Notes: generated by a model not told the origin, from the sequence alone. Shown: positions 1-12,835, counted from the first letter of the stretch. The stretch: DNA of 64,000 bases from Centroberyx gerrardi (GCF_048128805.1 NC_136010.1:24134980-24198979), one strand, 5' to 3'. Numbers and translations: made by a program.

Positions 1-338
1 AGGGTCTTGTTGACTGTTATCCTTTTTCTATTAGACCCCATGCACATTCTGGCCAGTGAACACAATTTTGCACTACACTTGACCAAAAAAAGATCCTCCT
101 ATATTGCAACCGCTTCTTTTTGTGTCCTTTGTATAAATCATCTCTGATTCTATAGAAGTTTTACCTGCACACTATGTTGTGGCTGTGCATTTTTTTCAGT
201 CCTGTGTGATGCAAAACTGCCTTCACTGGCCAGAATTTGCATGGAGACTAATGGAAAAGGCAGAATTCACAGTCAAGACCTTCAAGGCTAATCCATGTCC
301 AAGTTGTAGTCCTGACATCATCATTCCCTCTATAGTAC
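1..338. other. Intron or flank of the partial gss copy, no recognised content
   Basis: AT-rich sequence after the donor of gss-copy exon 2. In the complete gene exon 3 follows after a 274-bp intron. No match to its exon 3 ([12 protein letters not shown] region) can be read here on the minus strand, so exon 3 is either further left or missing. Confidence 0.5.
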
Positions 339-894
339 CTAGCGAGAGCCTCCTCCAGAAAGCCTGGGTCCTGGCTGATCTTGTCCACCAGCGTGTTGAA
401 GTGGGTTTGCACTGCCAGAGCCTGGTGGAACACAGCTTTGGGCACAGGCGTGGGGAAGAGTGTGAATGGAGCGTAGGTCACCATCTGAAACCATAGCACA
501 CATGTATTTACAGCCAAAAACATGACGAGCATCGCATCAGTGCATTATAACCAAGTTCCAAAAGGAGGTGAAATTGACACTGGTTTATTACATCTATGTT
601 TTTTTAATATAACTTATTTTTAAAGTGAACATCAGGCATTTATCAGCACTCTCAAGTACCACCACGGTTATAAACAAGAATAAGCAGAAACATCTTTGGA
701 CATATTCACCTGACTTGGTGTCACTATGAATCACTTAGGTCTATAACGACAAACCTTACCTCAGATGAATTGGGTGTCTCCACGGTCCTCATTACAACCC
801 CATGTTGAAGAGCAAATTCTTTTGCTTCATTCGCCAAAGCCTTCAGTCTCTCAGGATTTATCATCAACCCTTGTAGCATTTCATCTGTAGCCAT
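339..894 (-). CDS. Glutathione synthetase paralogue, first two coding exons (partial)
   Basis: Second copy of a glutathione synthetase (ATP-dependent ligation of glycine to gamma-glutamylcysteine, cytosol). Exon 1 is 894-760, starting at the ATG complement of 892-894, and encodes 45 residues beginning MATDEMLQGLMINPERLKAL and ending ETPNSSE. A GT donor lies at 758-759. Exon 2 is 484-339 with an AG acceptor at 485-486. It encodes the [18 protein letters not shown] block and ends in phase 2, like the complete copy at 4472-12508. Both exons are open. Exon 1 is only about 53% identical in protein to the complete gene's exon 1, whereas exon 2 differs at 4 of 146 bases. No third exon is visible at 1-338, so the gene either continues past the left edge or is a 3'-truncated copy. 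Family assignment is firm; whether it is functional is unknown. Confidence 0.82.
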
Positions 895-1311
895 TCCCAC
901 CCAGAAAGTCGAAAAGATAGCCTACTAACTAGTTAGCATCCGTATATAGGCTACGTTCAGTTTTGATTCAAAGTGAAAGATCAAGCCAATGAAAAGAGGG
1001 CTATTTAAGGATTTCCTCCATGTATAGATTTGGTTTCAAATGAAAGTAAAAATGCCTTCTCATGTCGAAACCGACAGCTGATATCTGTAATACAATCAGT
1101 GCGGGCGCCTCCCTTATATACAAAACTTTAAAGAGAAAATCAACACTAGATCACAGGGCAGAAAGACTTGATGCACTGCTCTATAGGTTGAAACCACAGA
1201 ACTTGAATGGATGAAACTTTAAAGCACGCTGCAGTTTGACACCAGCTCAACACCGGCTGAGCGGACAGAACTCAGTCCATCCAAACACCGTTCTGCGGCG
1301 TTTAAATTGAT

Positions 1312-1478
1312 ATACAGCACTGTGCAAGTCTTAGGCCCCCTAGATTTTTAATATAAATGTTGTCTTAGGTGTTTATTTAATTGTTTTCTGTTTTCTTTCA
1401 TTTTATTGTTTTTTCATCTTCGCTTCATGGATTTTTTTTTATATGTGCCTAAGCCTTTTGCAGAGTAGCCTACTGTAC
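1312..1478. mobile_element. Short inverted-repeat element (MITE-like)
   Basis: The left end reads TACAGCACTGTGCAAGTCTT followed by AGGC. The right end, reverse-complemented, reads GTACAGTAG, then CTGCAAAAGGCTTAGGCAC. The ends are imperfect inverted copies around an AT-rich core without coding capacity. The GTGCAAAAGTCTTAGGCAC end sequence resembles a non-autonomous DNA element common in fish genomes; that identification is from memory. It sits upstream of the partial gss copy. Confidence 0.55.
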
Positions 1479-1859
1479 ATTTCGGAGATTCTATGATAAA
1501 GAATATGGTCTGGTATTTTTTATTTTTTTCAGTTTAGATATCGCTCAATGTGCCACTCTCCAGACAGAGTGGTACCCGAGGCACCAGAGTCAATATGAGC
1601 TATAGTATTAGGCATTGTGTTGATTGATCTTAGATATGTAGGCCTATACATCGAACTTTGATATATGCCTATATAATGAATTCATATTGAACTGTGTTGA
1701 GCTTATGTGCGTGGATATGGCAGTGTATGGCAGTTACGTCTTCATGGAGTAATTCAGAAAATTCTATAATTTGAACGAAAAATGTAGCATTTAACTTTTT
1801 TTCTAAATCACCTTTTCTCTAAAGAAAAGTAGATCAGCCCAAAAGAAATTACGTTCCTT

Positions 1860-2210
1860 CCCTTCGTCGCTCTTAATGTAATGTAGTCGCGGGTTCTCCG
1901 TTATTTTTTGCAATTCCCAGAGAGTAAATGATGACTGAGGCGAGTATCCCAACTTCATGCCGAACGGCGTTTTATTGTTCCAAACTCGCAGGGCAGTGAG
2001 GGCTCACCCCAAAATAATATACCCTGGCTCCCTCACGCTAACAGCGGGTTTTTACTGGTTTTTACCGTCCCCCTCTCTCCTCTCTCAGCGTGCGCCAGCG
2101 TGCGGCGTGCGTGTGCCCAAGAAGACAACTCCGGAAGTCGTTCCCCGGCTGTGATGTCCGCGGCTGTGTTCCGCCAGTTGAAATAAGAATACGACTTCCG
2201 GTGCGATTTT
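1860..2210. promoter_or_regulatory. GC/CpG-rich stretch with ETS-type motifs, candidate promoter
   Basis: A local CpG-rich island in AT-rich surroundings. It contains CCGGAAG at about 2131 and its inverse CTTCCGG near 2184, plus several GCG-rich tracts. Paired ETS/GABP sites in a CpG island are typical of TATA-less housekeeping promoters. It could drive the minus-strand gss copy about 1 kb away or an unrecognised plus-strand transcript. No splice-supported exon is visible, so the target is unknown. Confidence 0.35.
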
Positions 2211-2249
2211 TTCAGAATAAAAGCGTAATTTCTAGAAATCCACAACACT

Positions 2250-3968
2250 CAAATGTTGACTGAAAAAACGTGAAAAAACGTCTTTTTGCACAAAAAAACA
2301 AATAATTAAGCAACAAAGTGCAACTATACAATCTGTACAATGTTTTTCCATGATATGAATTGGTGTTATCATTTAGTTGAATGTTCCCCTCTACATTTAA
2401 ACAGAGATTTGGCATTTTTGGACTACATAGGCTACACAGATTAAACACTACACAGGTCACCTTTCATTGTATGTGCACAAGTTCTATGTCAAAACACTCC
2501 TACAGACCTGTACTTTCACTGCAAAATGTATCACATTTATTCAGATGATGGTGATGGTTTTGAGTTATTTGTTTGTGCATGGGAAAATACATTTGCAGTT
2601 ACCCTTGCTTATTTCTTAGACACATTTATCTTGTTCTCTGCATTCAATTATGAGAATAATCTAACCCCATAATACAGTCACCTGCACATCAACACCACAT
2701 AAATATGCACACCTATTTGAGTTGCAAAGAGAGGAACACTTTGCTTTTTCATTTAACCTGATGTCATCCTAGATCAATGGTTCTCAAACTTAACTCAAGA
2801 AAACATCTTTTATGTTGAAAAAAAGGCAGAGTCTGAGGTCATGAAAATTTATTTCTTATATTGTCACCAATTGAAGCTCTTGCTTCATCAAATGAATTCA
2901 ACGATTAGTGTGGAGAACATGAATGGTTAGGTAGAACAAATGTAAATTGTAATTTATTTTTGGCTTGATTGCAGTGAGAATATCTAGGATGTGTCGGGTT
3001 TCGGGCGGAGAACGAGGCTGTGTGCGACACCCACCCTCCAGAGCAGGGTGGTGGGACACATGAATAGGGAGGACAGGTAAGAAGTACCGTATATACTGAA
3101 AGGAAGAGAAGTGATGAGAGTAAGGGGAAATGAAAATTCTCACTCATCGATGACGTATGGGGCTGATTTTAGTCCAGTTTAAGTGCGGGATGTGGTTGGT
3201 CACTTGATTAAACAGAGCTTAAATACAGCTTTTTGCTTTATAAACAATGGCATCTCTATCATTATTTACTCAATTCTATTTTCTTCCACAGCTTAAATCT
3301 TAATGCCTTGTCTTCAACTTTTAAAAATATCTAGCATGTACTACTATTTCCTACCTAGATGAAATTGTTTAATGAAATTGTTTAATAGCTTTCTCTTTCA
3401 CTGAACATATCAAGCAGTAATTTTTGGTCCAAAGGGATTGATAGTAATGGTTCTGCATTTTCTACTCTGTATCAACTTCATCATTGTCTTCAGGATACTG
3501 ATGAATGTGCTCTTTCATCAACAAGTCGCAGCATTAACAAGTCACAAGACGTTTTCTCAATCACACATTTAGTTGCTTCGTGTCTGATTCATAAAGAAAA
3601 ACTATGAGCAGTACTCTTTAGTAATTCACTTGATAAAAAGTATAAAATCAAAACAATAAAATCAAAACAACCAGTTGATGGTGAACAGCAAAAATTTGTC
3701 AATGGACACTTAAGTTTTTCTTTTTCTCTGACTAACAACACTGAGCAGTCTTAATGAACATGGGCCTAACGAACCCTTTGGGAATCATTAATATAGGCAA
3801 TATAGGCAACTGGCCAACATCATGTAGAAAGAATACAAAGACATTTGCCTGCTGTATCACCTATCATAGCAGGAATATTCCCCTGGAGGAATGGAGGTTT
3901 TATCTACAAGGGCTTTGAGGATTAATTGAACCTGTAGTACTAGCCATAACATTTTAGTCTTAATGGGC
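2250..3968. other. Intergenic, no gene recognised
   Basis: Mostly AT-rich sequence between the two gss copies. Short open frames exist (for example around 2898-3147, minus), but they have no recognisable domain and no splice context. A GC-richer patch at 2990-3075 stands out and may be a relic repeat; I cannot classify it. Confidence 0.4.
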
Positions 3969-4128
3969 TTAAAGGAGAAATCCACCCTCGAATCCTGTTA
4001 CACTGTTATATATCATCAACCTGTGATGTTCAATGCATTCAAGGATTTATTTTGTGACGAAGAGCAGTCATTTTTAACCTTTTTGCTATAGCCACTTTCC
4101 CTCAACCTGCCTTGTCACCTTGTATTTC
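3969..4128 (+). mobile_element. TTAAAGG-ended dispersed repeat, copy 1
   Basis: Begins TTAAAGGAGAAATCCACCCT. It shares a long stretch with 5998-6195, including ATCATCAACCTGTGATGTTC and CCCTCAACCTGCC. The two copies are clearly homologous over about 150 bp. The element is interrupted downstream by a SINE (4142-4269). The opposite terminus was not found. Confidence 0.6.
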
Positions 4129-4283
4129 AGAATATGTGTCTATGGGCGTCCCGGGTTCGAATCCAGCCTGGGACCTTTGTCGCGTGTGATCCCCCTCTCT
4201 CTCACCTAATCTTTCCTGTCTATCTCCACTGTCAACTTTCAAATAAATGCAAACATGGTAAAAAAAAATTAGAATATGTATCT
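4129..4283 (+). mobile_element. tRNA-derived SINE (5'-truncated) with target-site duplication
   Basis: The body at 4142-4269 starts at the B-box region with GGTTCGAATCC. It then carries the pyrimidine-rich CTCTCTCACC...CTTTCCTGTC block and an AAATAAATGCAAA region, and ends in a short A tract, as in fish tRNA-derived SINEs. It is flanked by AGAATATGTGTCT (4129-4141) and AGAATATGTATCT (4271-4283), a 13-bp duplication with one mismatch, which supports target-primed insertion. The A box is missing, so the copy is truncated. It lies about 200 bp downstream of the gss stop codon. Confidence 0.75.
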
Positions 4284-4471
4284 GCAACACCAACCTCTAT
4301 CTCATGAATTTGTCCCAAAACTACATATTGGACCGACGTTGCTCAGCATCTCTTTTTTTGACTTGTCTTGCGCCCAAAGTTGTATAGTCTGATTCAAAAG
4401 TGCAAACTTGATTTGATTGTTGTCCATTTGTGCAGTTCTAGTTAGAGTCCAGCAGGTAGCAGTGTAAGTTT

Positions 4472-7400
4472 TCAGACAAGGAGAGGATTGTCTAGCACAG
4501 CCACTCCTGCCGCTACGCCCCCGTCAGAGTGTTCTGTGCTCTTGGTCCTCAGCAGATGACCCACACACTCATTCATCACCATGTCTTCACCCTGCCTGTA
4601 AGGATACACAGAGAGGAATAGGAGCTAAGACCAGTAAATCTTCACAAAACATGTTACAGTTGAAAAGCAAAATGCGTGTGTGCGACATTTCTTTCATGGA
4701 AAAACTGTTCTAACATTGAGATCTTGCATGAATCCCACCAGGAAGAAGAGGGTAGAGGGTCTATTCACTTTCAAACTTATTTCATGTTGCCTTCCAACAA
4801 AATAAGATTAAATTGGATATAACAGTTGGATATATGGACAGACAGACAAGTAAATGAATATATATATTTTATTCCAGTATAATGATTATGTACCTGACAT
4901 ATGCTCCAAACACTCCCAGTTCACTGAGACATTTGCAGAGTTGGAGCGGAGCATCTCGTCTCAGCAGGTAGTTGTCTACAGGGCTGGGATGGATCAAATC
5001 CATCAGAATATATGCCGTCCTCTCTGTACTCCCCTTCGCTCCCTCCAGGACCTTGCAGATCTCTGATCCGTAGATGTTGTTACCTAAAAAAGTTACGTTA
5101 CCTATTTATGAGACTGACTTTTAGATGTTGTAGGAATACTTATGTTATCACTTGTGCCACCACATGAAAAAAAATTGTTCATAATCAGTGACACTGCGTG
5201 TAAAGACCCCATATTTCTGCCATTAATATTACCCACATGGGAGGACATCCCCATACACCAGTACCTAGTTAGCTGGTTAACTTTAATGTGTACACCCAAA
5301 CAAACTCTACAATTCTCCATATTGTTCACAGAGGTAACTGCTAAAATAACAGACTCCAACACAGTTGTGCTTTAGGGTGCTGACCCAGCAGGAACATCCA
5401 CAACAGCTCCAGTGCACCTTGGCATAGATTGTGAAGATGTCTGGCACTGGACTATTCCATCATTAAGGATGCGGTTCTCTGTGGAAAGCACCACTCCAGA
5501 ATCTGCTCTCAGTGACCAATATGGCAGTGGTTTATAATTAAAATTTACATTTTCATGCTCAAACCATTCAGTGACATCTAGTGCCAAGAAAATGCACCCC
5601 AACTTTAATCCATGCCTTTAATAAGGCATTTCCTTTCAGTATTCGGCAGCCATGGGGAAATCTCCATATGATAAAGAGGGTTATAACAGTACCTCCTCCC
5701 TCTCGCTGAGGCTTCAGGACAAACTGGTCTGGTGCAGCCAAAGCCATTGCCACCGTTTTGTCACCCTCTGGGCCCTGGAGGCAACAACAAGGACAGTAAA
5801 GTGACAAACGTGAAAACAGTAAAACAAAGACTAGACTGGTGTACACAAGATTTTCATTAAAAAGGAAAAATGTACAGCTAAATAACAAAAAAGGATACCA
5901 CGCCAGGACATATCAGCAGATTATGAATGTCTACAATCCAAAACACTGTCAATACAAAGTAGGTTTTGAGGGATTATAACAGTATGGGAATTATCCTTTA
6001 AAGTAAAAGTCCACCCTCAGTTACTCTTACACTGTATATCATCAACCTGTGATGTTCAATCCTTTCCAGGAGTTATTTTGTGATGAATGTTGTAATTTAC
6101 CTTTTTGTTGTATGCATTTTCCCTCAACCTGCCTCGTCCAGTTCTATTCAACTTCAGTTAGTGATTTCCTACATTTCCCAGAATGACTTTCGACAGCCCC
6201 CAGAGAACTTGAGTTATGCATTGTTTGCTTTGTTTTGATGAAATGGTGCAGAATAAACACTGATAGAACCAGAAACCCTTGTAGTGTCCTTTCTACCCTT
6301 AAAGAGAGAACATTGCTACGATTTAAGCAAGCTTATTTTCTATTTCAAAGTCCTACTTTTCAAGAATCTATCGTATACATTCACCTACAACTGTTAGCTA
6401 CATTAACACTGACGTCAAACCTTAAATCATACAGACCCTTTTTCCTTCATTCTAATCACAAACTTACCAAGATGGTGTCATGCGTTCTAAATGTTGTTCA
6501 AGAGGCTTTTCCACCACTCCAAAAGAAAAAAAGGGGGTGAAACACTTTTGCAGTATGTTGTCATTCCCTCACCATGTCTAGAGTGTAGAGGCCAGCGAAG
6601 GTGGCTCTGATCTGCTCCACCACTTGGGGCTGGTCGGGGAAGAACCTCTCCAGAACTCCGGGTCGGGCCAGTTCCTGTTGGACCTTCTTGGTTCCAGCCA
6701 GATGGGTGCCGATGTCTGGACACTTCACAGCCAGAGAGCGCTCCAGGAGAAGACGAGCATCCCAACTCTACAGGTTAAGTAGGTAAAAAATAAAAAAATG
6801 AAGTGAAGGCCAGGATACACGTGAAGCGTTGTGAAGTATATCAGGAATGTCAAATAAAAATCAAACAGTATCCTTACGAAATAAGAGTGTGACTTCAAAA
6901 AACACCATTGGTCATAACTGTTGGCAAAATTGCCCAATCACCTGGCTTCTAAATGTTGTCCATGTATCATGGCTACTACAGGAATGTAACAGTTTTGTTC
7001 ACAGGCCACAGTGGCTAGTAAATCCCAAAATTCATCAGCTGCTATCAGTATTTAAGATTTTTTAAAACAGAATAGAAATAATGGGTGATTACTATGATAA
7101 ACATACTAGCCACAGCCAGCTTTTACAAGCATTTGGCTGGAGGCTGTTGCTTATTTCCCAGCATGATTCATGGCCTATCTTCTTCTTTATGTTTTGACTG
7201 AACTGAAAAATGTATCTTAAACTGGATGACTACAAATAAGTGATAGATAAACATGAGTTTTCTAAGTATCTTGAAGCTGTAGCAGTATTGTTTACAATGG
7301 TAATGTTTGTAAATATTGAAGTGATGTATTAGTAGATGTAGTTCTCAATTTTCTAATTCCCTTGCCTACTAAGTGCACCTAAAACTTGGTGTTGCCTGCA

Positions 7401-10400
7401 TAAAGCACAATTCTGTGTCTTTTAGGCTTCGCAACATAATCATCTAAAACTTGTTGCAGACAATCTCAGTGTTTTAGATCTAGGAATAAAGGTGTTAAAA
7501 TAAGTAAGTCAAGACCTGTTCAGAGATGTAACTCTGAGGCATGTAGCCGTCCCTGAAGTACACCACCGCAACTTCTTGGCCATCTCTGAAAAGAATGTCA
7601 TATAAATGCACAGTAAATACAACTGATAATTCTTATAATTATCTCTTACTGCTATGTTCAACATATGGTTTTATTGTGTCTATAAGAAGAGATTTTCTAT
7701 GATTTACTTTTAACAGGCTAAATCAGACTTACACAAAAAGCTTCTTGTCCTGATCGAGGGACCCCATTTTACCCACATCTTGAAACCGTCTTCTTATTGT
7801 AGGAATTTTTCTGAAACACATTTAACATAATTTCACTGTTTACTCAGCTTGTGACAAAAACCACTGCATACCATTCACAATACAGTCCTATCTCACGATG
7901 GTCAAACCTTTCATACCACTGAAAGTGCAGTAAGGTAAATTCAAACTGGACAGTGGATGCCAGGGAAAGGCAAACGGCATCAAAGTTTCAGACTTGGATA
8001 CGTTTACCATGTAAATATACCTACTAGGATGTAGACCATTGGGTGACTGATACTTCTTGGAAAATAGCCCTCAAGTATTCATTACTTACCGCTTCCACAG
8101 CTCATTCTCAACATATCGATGGTCGAAGATGTTTCTTTGGCCCTCTTCAACCAAGAACATGACGACTGCTCTGAAATGACAAGGGTTGCTCCTGTCAAAA
8201 ACTCTCAATGGTTTCTTTTCTGTTATTGCTTAATCAACATAAACATTGTACTGAACATTTGGATAAACTGTGGAAAACTTGTTGAACTGCCATAATTACG
8301 ACTAATATTAAGCAAGTCAAATTTAACAAAATTTAAAATTATCATTCCAGTTTTTCGTAGGCTAATCTTGTCATGCCAATTAAGTTTAAAAAAAAAAAAA
8401 AGCACATTAGGGCCTACTGTCCATTGTCACCTACTTAAGTTTGCTTAAAGCTGTCACACTAATCACTATTAATTGCTTTTAATACTGTTCAGCACACCCT
8501 TCAAACTTGTTTTGAACACTGATAAAACAAAATTCATGATGTTTTCAAATTCAAAGAAAAAGCCACTGACCCTTCCATCTATTATTACACTTCAAGGCAA
8601 TAAGATTGAGTCTGTATCTGTATACAAATATCTAGGTATCTTAATCGACGATTCCCTCTCTTTTAAGCCTCACATCCAGCATCTTGTAAAAAAAACTGAA
8701 GCTGAAATTGGGTTTCTACTTTAGAAATAAGTGTTGCTTTTCTTTTGAGGCTAAAAGGAGTTTGGTTGCTGCTACCTTTATGTCTGTGCTTGACTTTGGA
8801 GATGTTATATACATGCATGCATCTTCTCAATGCCTTCATGCATTAGATACTGTCTACCATGAAGCATTGCGGTTCATTACTAATGCTAAAGCTCTTATTC
8901 ACCATTGCTCCCTGTATGCTCGGGTTGGTTGGCCTGCATTGTCCACCCGCAGACTTAACCACTGGATCATCCTCGTCTATAAGGCAATTCTTGGTTTGCT
9001 TCCATCGTACTTATGCACTTATATACTCCAGAAAAGTGCTGGAAGTTACTGTCTACGTTCCCAGGACGTATTTTTGCTATCTGTCCCCAAAGCCCGTACT
9101 GAACTGGGGAAAGGGGCTTTCATGTACGCTGCTCCCACGGCTTGAAATTTGTTGCAGAATGACTTAAAGCTCGGGGAGCTGGTTTCACTAGGTGCTTTTA
9201 AAGCTATGCTGAAGGAATTGGAGGCGGGCACATCAGGTTGTCGATGTTTTAATTAGTTAGTCTGTTTCCCCCTGTGTGCTCTTAGACTCAATGTTGACTT
9301 GCCTATCCTTTGCTATTGTTATTGTCTCAGAGTGTGATTTCTTATATTCATTTGTGTGATTGTAACTTTTTTTTTTCTGTAATATGTTACATGTTGTTTG
9401 TCTGTAATATGTTAATGGTACTGCTGCCTGTCTTGGCCAGGACACTCTTGAAAAAGAGATTTTTAATCTCAATGAGGCTATTTTCTGGTTAAATAAAGGT
9501 TAAATAAACAAATAAAATGAATAGCATTAAATCACACTGGCCTTTTTTGTCTATTTTTGTATCTGTGTGTATTGTTAGGTGTGTTTCAGTGTTGGCGATA
9601 TTCAGTTGCTGCCAACATAGTCTGTCTATTGCCACAAAAATAGATCATTTCAGAAGGTTTTACATTAAAACTACTTTTTAATCATAATTCAATTTATACT
9701 CTTAATACAACCACTCAGAATACCAAAGAAATCTGAGACTTATTAAGTCTTCTTGAAAAAGGGATTCATAGTTTCTGCAAAATAAATGCACCATCATAAA
9801 ATACATAATTTAAAACCATGATTAGCTCACATAGTTAAGCTGTTGAAATGTTTGGTGCCATTCTACACAGTTGTCTTGCACGCGATAAACAGAAAATAGA
9901 GAAGTGGACCCAGGTAAGATGGCTGCCATATGGTTCCATTCCAGAATAGGAATTCTCTATGACGGGGTCCCCTCTACTGTTTTATCTCTAAGCATAAGGG
10001 AATGTTAACCTGACAGGTCGTTCCACAATGCTTAATTCATCTGACCTGTTCAATACCTACCTCTCTGATCCATAGAGCTCCCAGGCCTTGGCTAGCCCCC
10101 TGGCCAGACCTGCTGCAGGGTTGTTGTCCAGGATACGCTGGCTCTCCTCCAGCCGGCCAGCCACCTTAAGGATGTGTCTGAGGAGGAGGAGGGCGAGGAA
10201 GACGTAAGTAGAGAATAGGGAGAGGAAAAGAGGGAGGACAAGAAGAAAGGAAGAGAACATCTTTAGTGATTTGTTACAAGTCAGAATTAATTCTAATGGT
10301 GTCCACAAAATTTAGTCAAGTTCATCACATCTCAAGACCCAAACTAAATAGGCGACATAATGTATGGGAAGAACCGGTATGCTGATTGACTGACCGGTGG

Positions 10401-12508
10401 ACGTCTGGCATGCCTGAGGAGAGACCTCCAAAACTGGCAGCAATGGTGTTGATCTCTATCTGCTTCAGAGAAGAAGTCCCATCCTGTCTCTGGTCCAGCA
10501 TGTAGTCGGACCGGTTCAGACCCAACACAATGGACTGGGGAGAACACACAGAATTCCCACTTACACTGCTACTAACGCAATAACAGTAAAGGCTATTGAT
10601 TAGGGATGGGCCAGAATAATCAATTACTTGGTCAACAGCCGACTATTCCACTAGGCTTATTGATGTTTTTTTTATTGTACTGCTGAAATTCATATAATAA
10701 CATCAGCCAATAATATTTGGTATGGGGTCTGACATTGTTTTTTTTTAACCTCTTAGATAAAAGTAATTACTAATTGGCTATGTAGCTAATTACCAGCATC
10801 AGTAAGGCTGAGTACTTTATATTAAAGACTGAAAGAGGTCTGTTTTCTCTTGCACCAACATACCTGAGACCTTCCTTCTTTCAGGGTCTGTCTGTAGATA
10901 CCAAACAGCCTCCTAGTGAAATCATCCACTGCAATGGTGCTAAGAACAAAAAAAGGCAAGAAAACAATTTTATCAAAATGTTACACTGCTGCTCAATTCT
11001 ATTAATGAAGCTTATATGTAGATAGATCCAATCATGGAAGAGAGAAATACTGGAGAAGACACAAGACGAGTCAAGTCTTTGTTTTTGATGATCTTTGTGA
11101 GAAGTTTTTGTCCAGCCCTGCTGTCCTGCAATCTGAACCTACACTGCATGGCCAAACGAACCCATTTCCAAACTGCTTGGGAGGTCACAGTAGCTCATAG
11201 GCTCATATCCTACCTAGCAAGAGCCTCCTCCAGAAAGTCTGGGTCCTGGCTGATCTTGTCCACCAGCGTGTTGAAGTGAGTTTGCACTGCCAGAGCCTGG
11301 TGGAACACAGCTTTGGGCACAGGCGTGGGGAAGAGTGTGAATGGAGCGTAGGTCACCACCTGAAAAACATTACAAAGGTGCGCAAAAGAACTTTGACACC
11401 AATAAACTAAAAATCTTCCCAATAGTAAGAGCATCAAAGCATTTTATGTGACATGTGGGGAATGAAAACAAACATTTAAGCCACAGATCCCTCATCTGCA
11501 CACACAGGCTTGATAAAGATCTATCCACAAAGCTTCTCCCAAAGCACAACAAATTCCTAGCATGACTTTGCATTGTATGTCATGTCTGTTTGGACAGCAC
11601 TGGCTCAACAGCTCACTGGTATCTCTTTCCCTCTCACTGGCTACTACTCGGTTCATTTGCTCTTGCGGACCAATTAGTCAAATCAGGAAAATGCACACTC
11701 AGTTATGCTCTTTCCTTATTGTGCATTTAGGTTCAACAACTTTGCTGCACTACTGTTAGGTGGCCGATTTAAGCAATTTGATTGTTAGCTGTAATGGCAA
11801 TGGTGTTTCATTGTTCAGCGGGACATACTGCAGCGCTTGTACGTATACATGATTCGCTGTTGATGGTTGCTGTTGCCCAAAAGTTCAGCTACAACTGACT
11901 TTTTCCCATACTGGTTTATGAAAGCAATCCTACAGACAATGTTTCTCTAGTCATAGAAAGTAAATTAACTTCCCATTACTGCTTTCTCAAGCTGCAGGCA
12001 GATTGTAGATATGAACAGGCCTAGAGCATTTACTCTTAACTAACCAGTCGTTCTAATTGGACAAGTGCAATCTAGTCTTGTTCATCACATCAGATAAATT
12101 CCATGCTCATGCAATACACAACTGTGATCCTAGAAGCTGGACCTCATGATGAAGATGCATCATTCAACCAAGTTTAATCAAAATCAGACCAGTGGTGTCT
12201 GGCATATCACTTGATAGCACATTTTGGAAAGACACAGCCCAATCCTATCAATCATAATAAGCATTTGATTGTGCAGGTAAGTTATGCAGGCAAGTTTTCC
12301 TTTGGCTGAATGCGTTTCACAGAGGGCGGTGCTACATTTAGGCTACTTCATGAAAATCAGGAAAGTCACCTCTCACCTCTGATGAGTTGGGGGTTTCTTT
12401 AATCCGCATTAAGACGCCATGTAGAAGAGCTGCATCTTTTGCCACATCCGCCAAGTCCTTTATCAGTGCTGTATTCATCAACACCTCCTCTGGTATCCCC
12501 TGGGCCAT
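4472..12508 (-). CDS. gss: Glutathione synthetase, complete, 12 coding exons
   Basis: Homodimeric cytosolic ATP-grasp ligase that makes glutathione from gamma-glutamylcysteine and glycine. Coding exons, 5' to 3' on the minus strand: 12508-12377, 11359-11214, 10939-10864, 10534-10395, 10177-10061, 8170-8090, 7810-7733, 7585-7516, 6767-6573, 5774-5693, 5083-4894, 4595-4472. All joins keep frame and give 476 residues, against 474 in human GSS. Substrate and ATP-site signatures are present: [27 protein letters not shown], the P-loop-like [12 protein letters not shown], and the C-terminal lid [14 protein letters not shown]. The start is [10 protein letters not shown] at 12508. An acceptor just upstream (about 12519) implies a separate 5' UTR exon. 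An L2-like LINE fragment lies antisense in the intron between exons 5 and 6. No defects seen. Confidence 0.97.
5998..6195 (+). mobile_element. TTAAAG-ended dispersed repeat, copy 2
   Basis: Starts TTAAAGTAAAAGTCCACCCT and parallels 3969-4128 (shared ATCATCAACCTGTGATGTTC, then CCCTCAACCTGCCTCGTC). It continues past the point where copy 1 is interrupted. It lies in the gss intron between exons 9 and 10. The far terminus is not evident. Confidence 0.6.
8470..9515 (+). mobile_element. Decayed non-LTR (L2-like) retrotransposon 3' fragment
   Basis: The translation reads as the end of a LINE reverse transcriptase: [34 protein letters not shown], then [20 protein letters not shown] and [17 protein letters not shown]. 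The frame changes near 8497 and again near 8700-8712. A TGA at 9143-9145 replaces the tryptophan expected in the PTAWN motif, so the copy is dead. It ends in an L2-type 3' tail (CTTGAAAAAGAGATTTTTAA, then GGTTAAATAAA units). It is 5'-truncated and antisense to gss inside an intron. The L2 assignment is from memory of fish elements and could be a related clade. Confidence 0.85.
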
Positions 12509-12699
12509 TGTTATTCACCTGAGATATGACAAATAGTCAAAATCACAAACACACCAAACAACAGGTTGGAGGGGAACACATCCTAATGCAGTATTACCAT
12601 GATTTTTACATAAATATGTATACTCAGTTTGCTATGAAATTAGCTAAAATGTCTCAAGGGCTACCTAGCAAATAATAATGACACTCTGAACAATAACAG

Positions 12700-12835
12700 T
12701 CAAAAATAATAATTATAAATAAATACACAGCACTTATCCAAAAGCAGAGTCTACAAAGTGCTTTACAGGAAGGGATAAATACAAAAATTACGAAAAAGTA
12801 ACGATACAAGATTAAATAAAAAAAACAAATAGATT
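12700..12835. repeat. Dispersed AT-rich repeat with ACAAAGTGCTTTACAG core
   Basis: AT-rich stretch containing AAATACACAGCACTTATCC and CTACAAAGTGCTTTACAG, a pattern that recurs through fish genomes (recognised from memory). No coding content. Upstream of gss exon 1. Confidence 0.4.

Noticed and set aside
1957-2154. 65-codon frame in the CpG-rich patch, possibly a small gene.
   Set aside because: No homology recognised and no splice or poly(A) context; better explained as promoter-like DNA.
4142-4269. A tRNA gene, because of GGTTCGAATCC.
   Set aside because: Only a B-box-like segment is present, with no A box or cloverleaf, and the A tail and flanking duplication mark it as a SINE.
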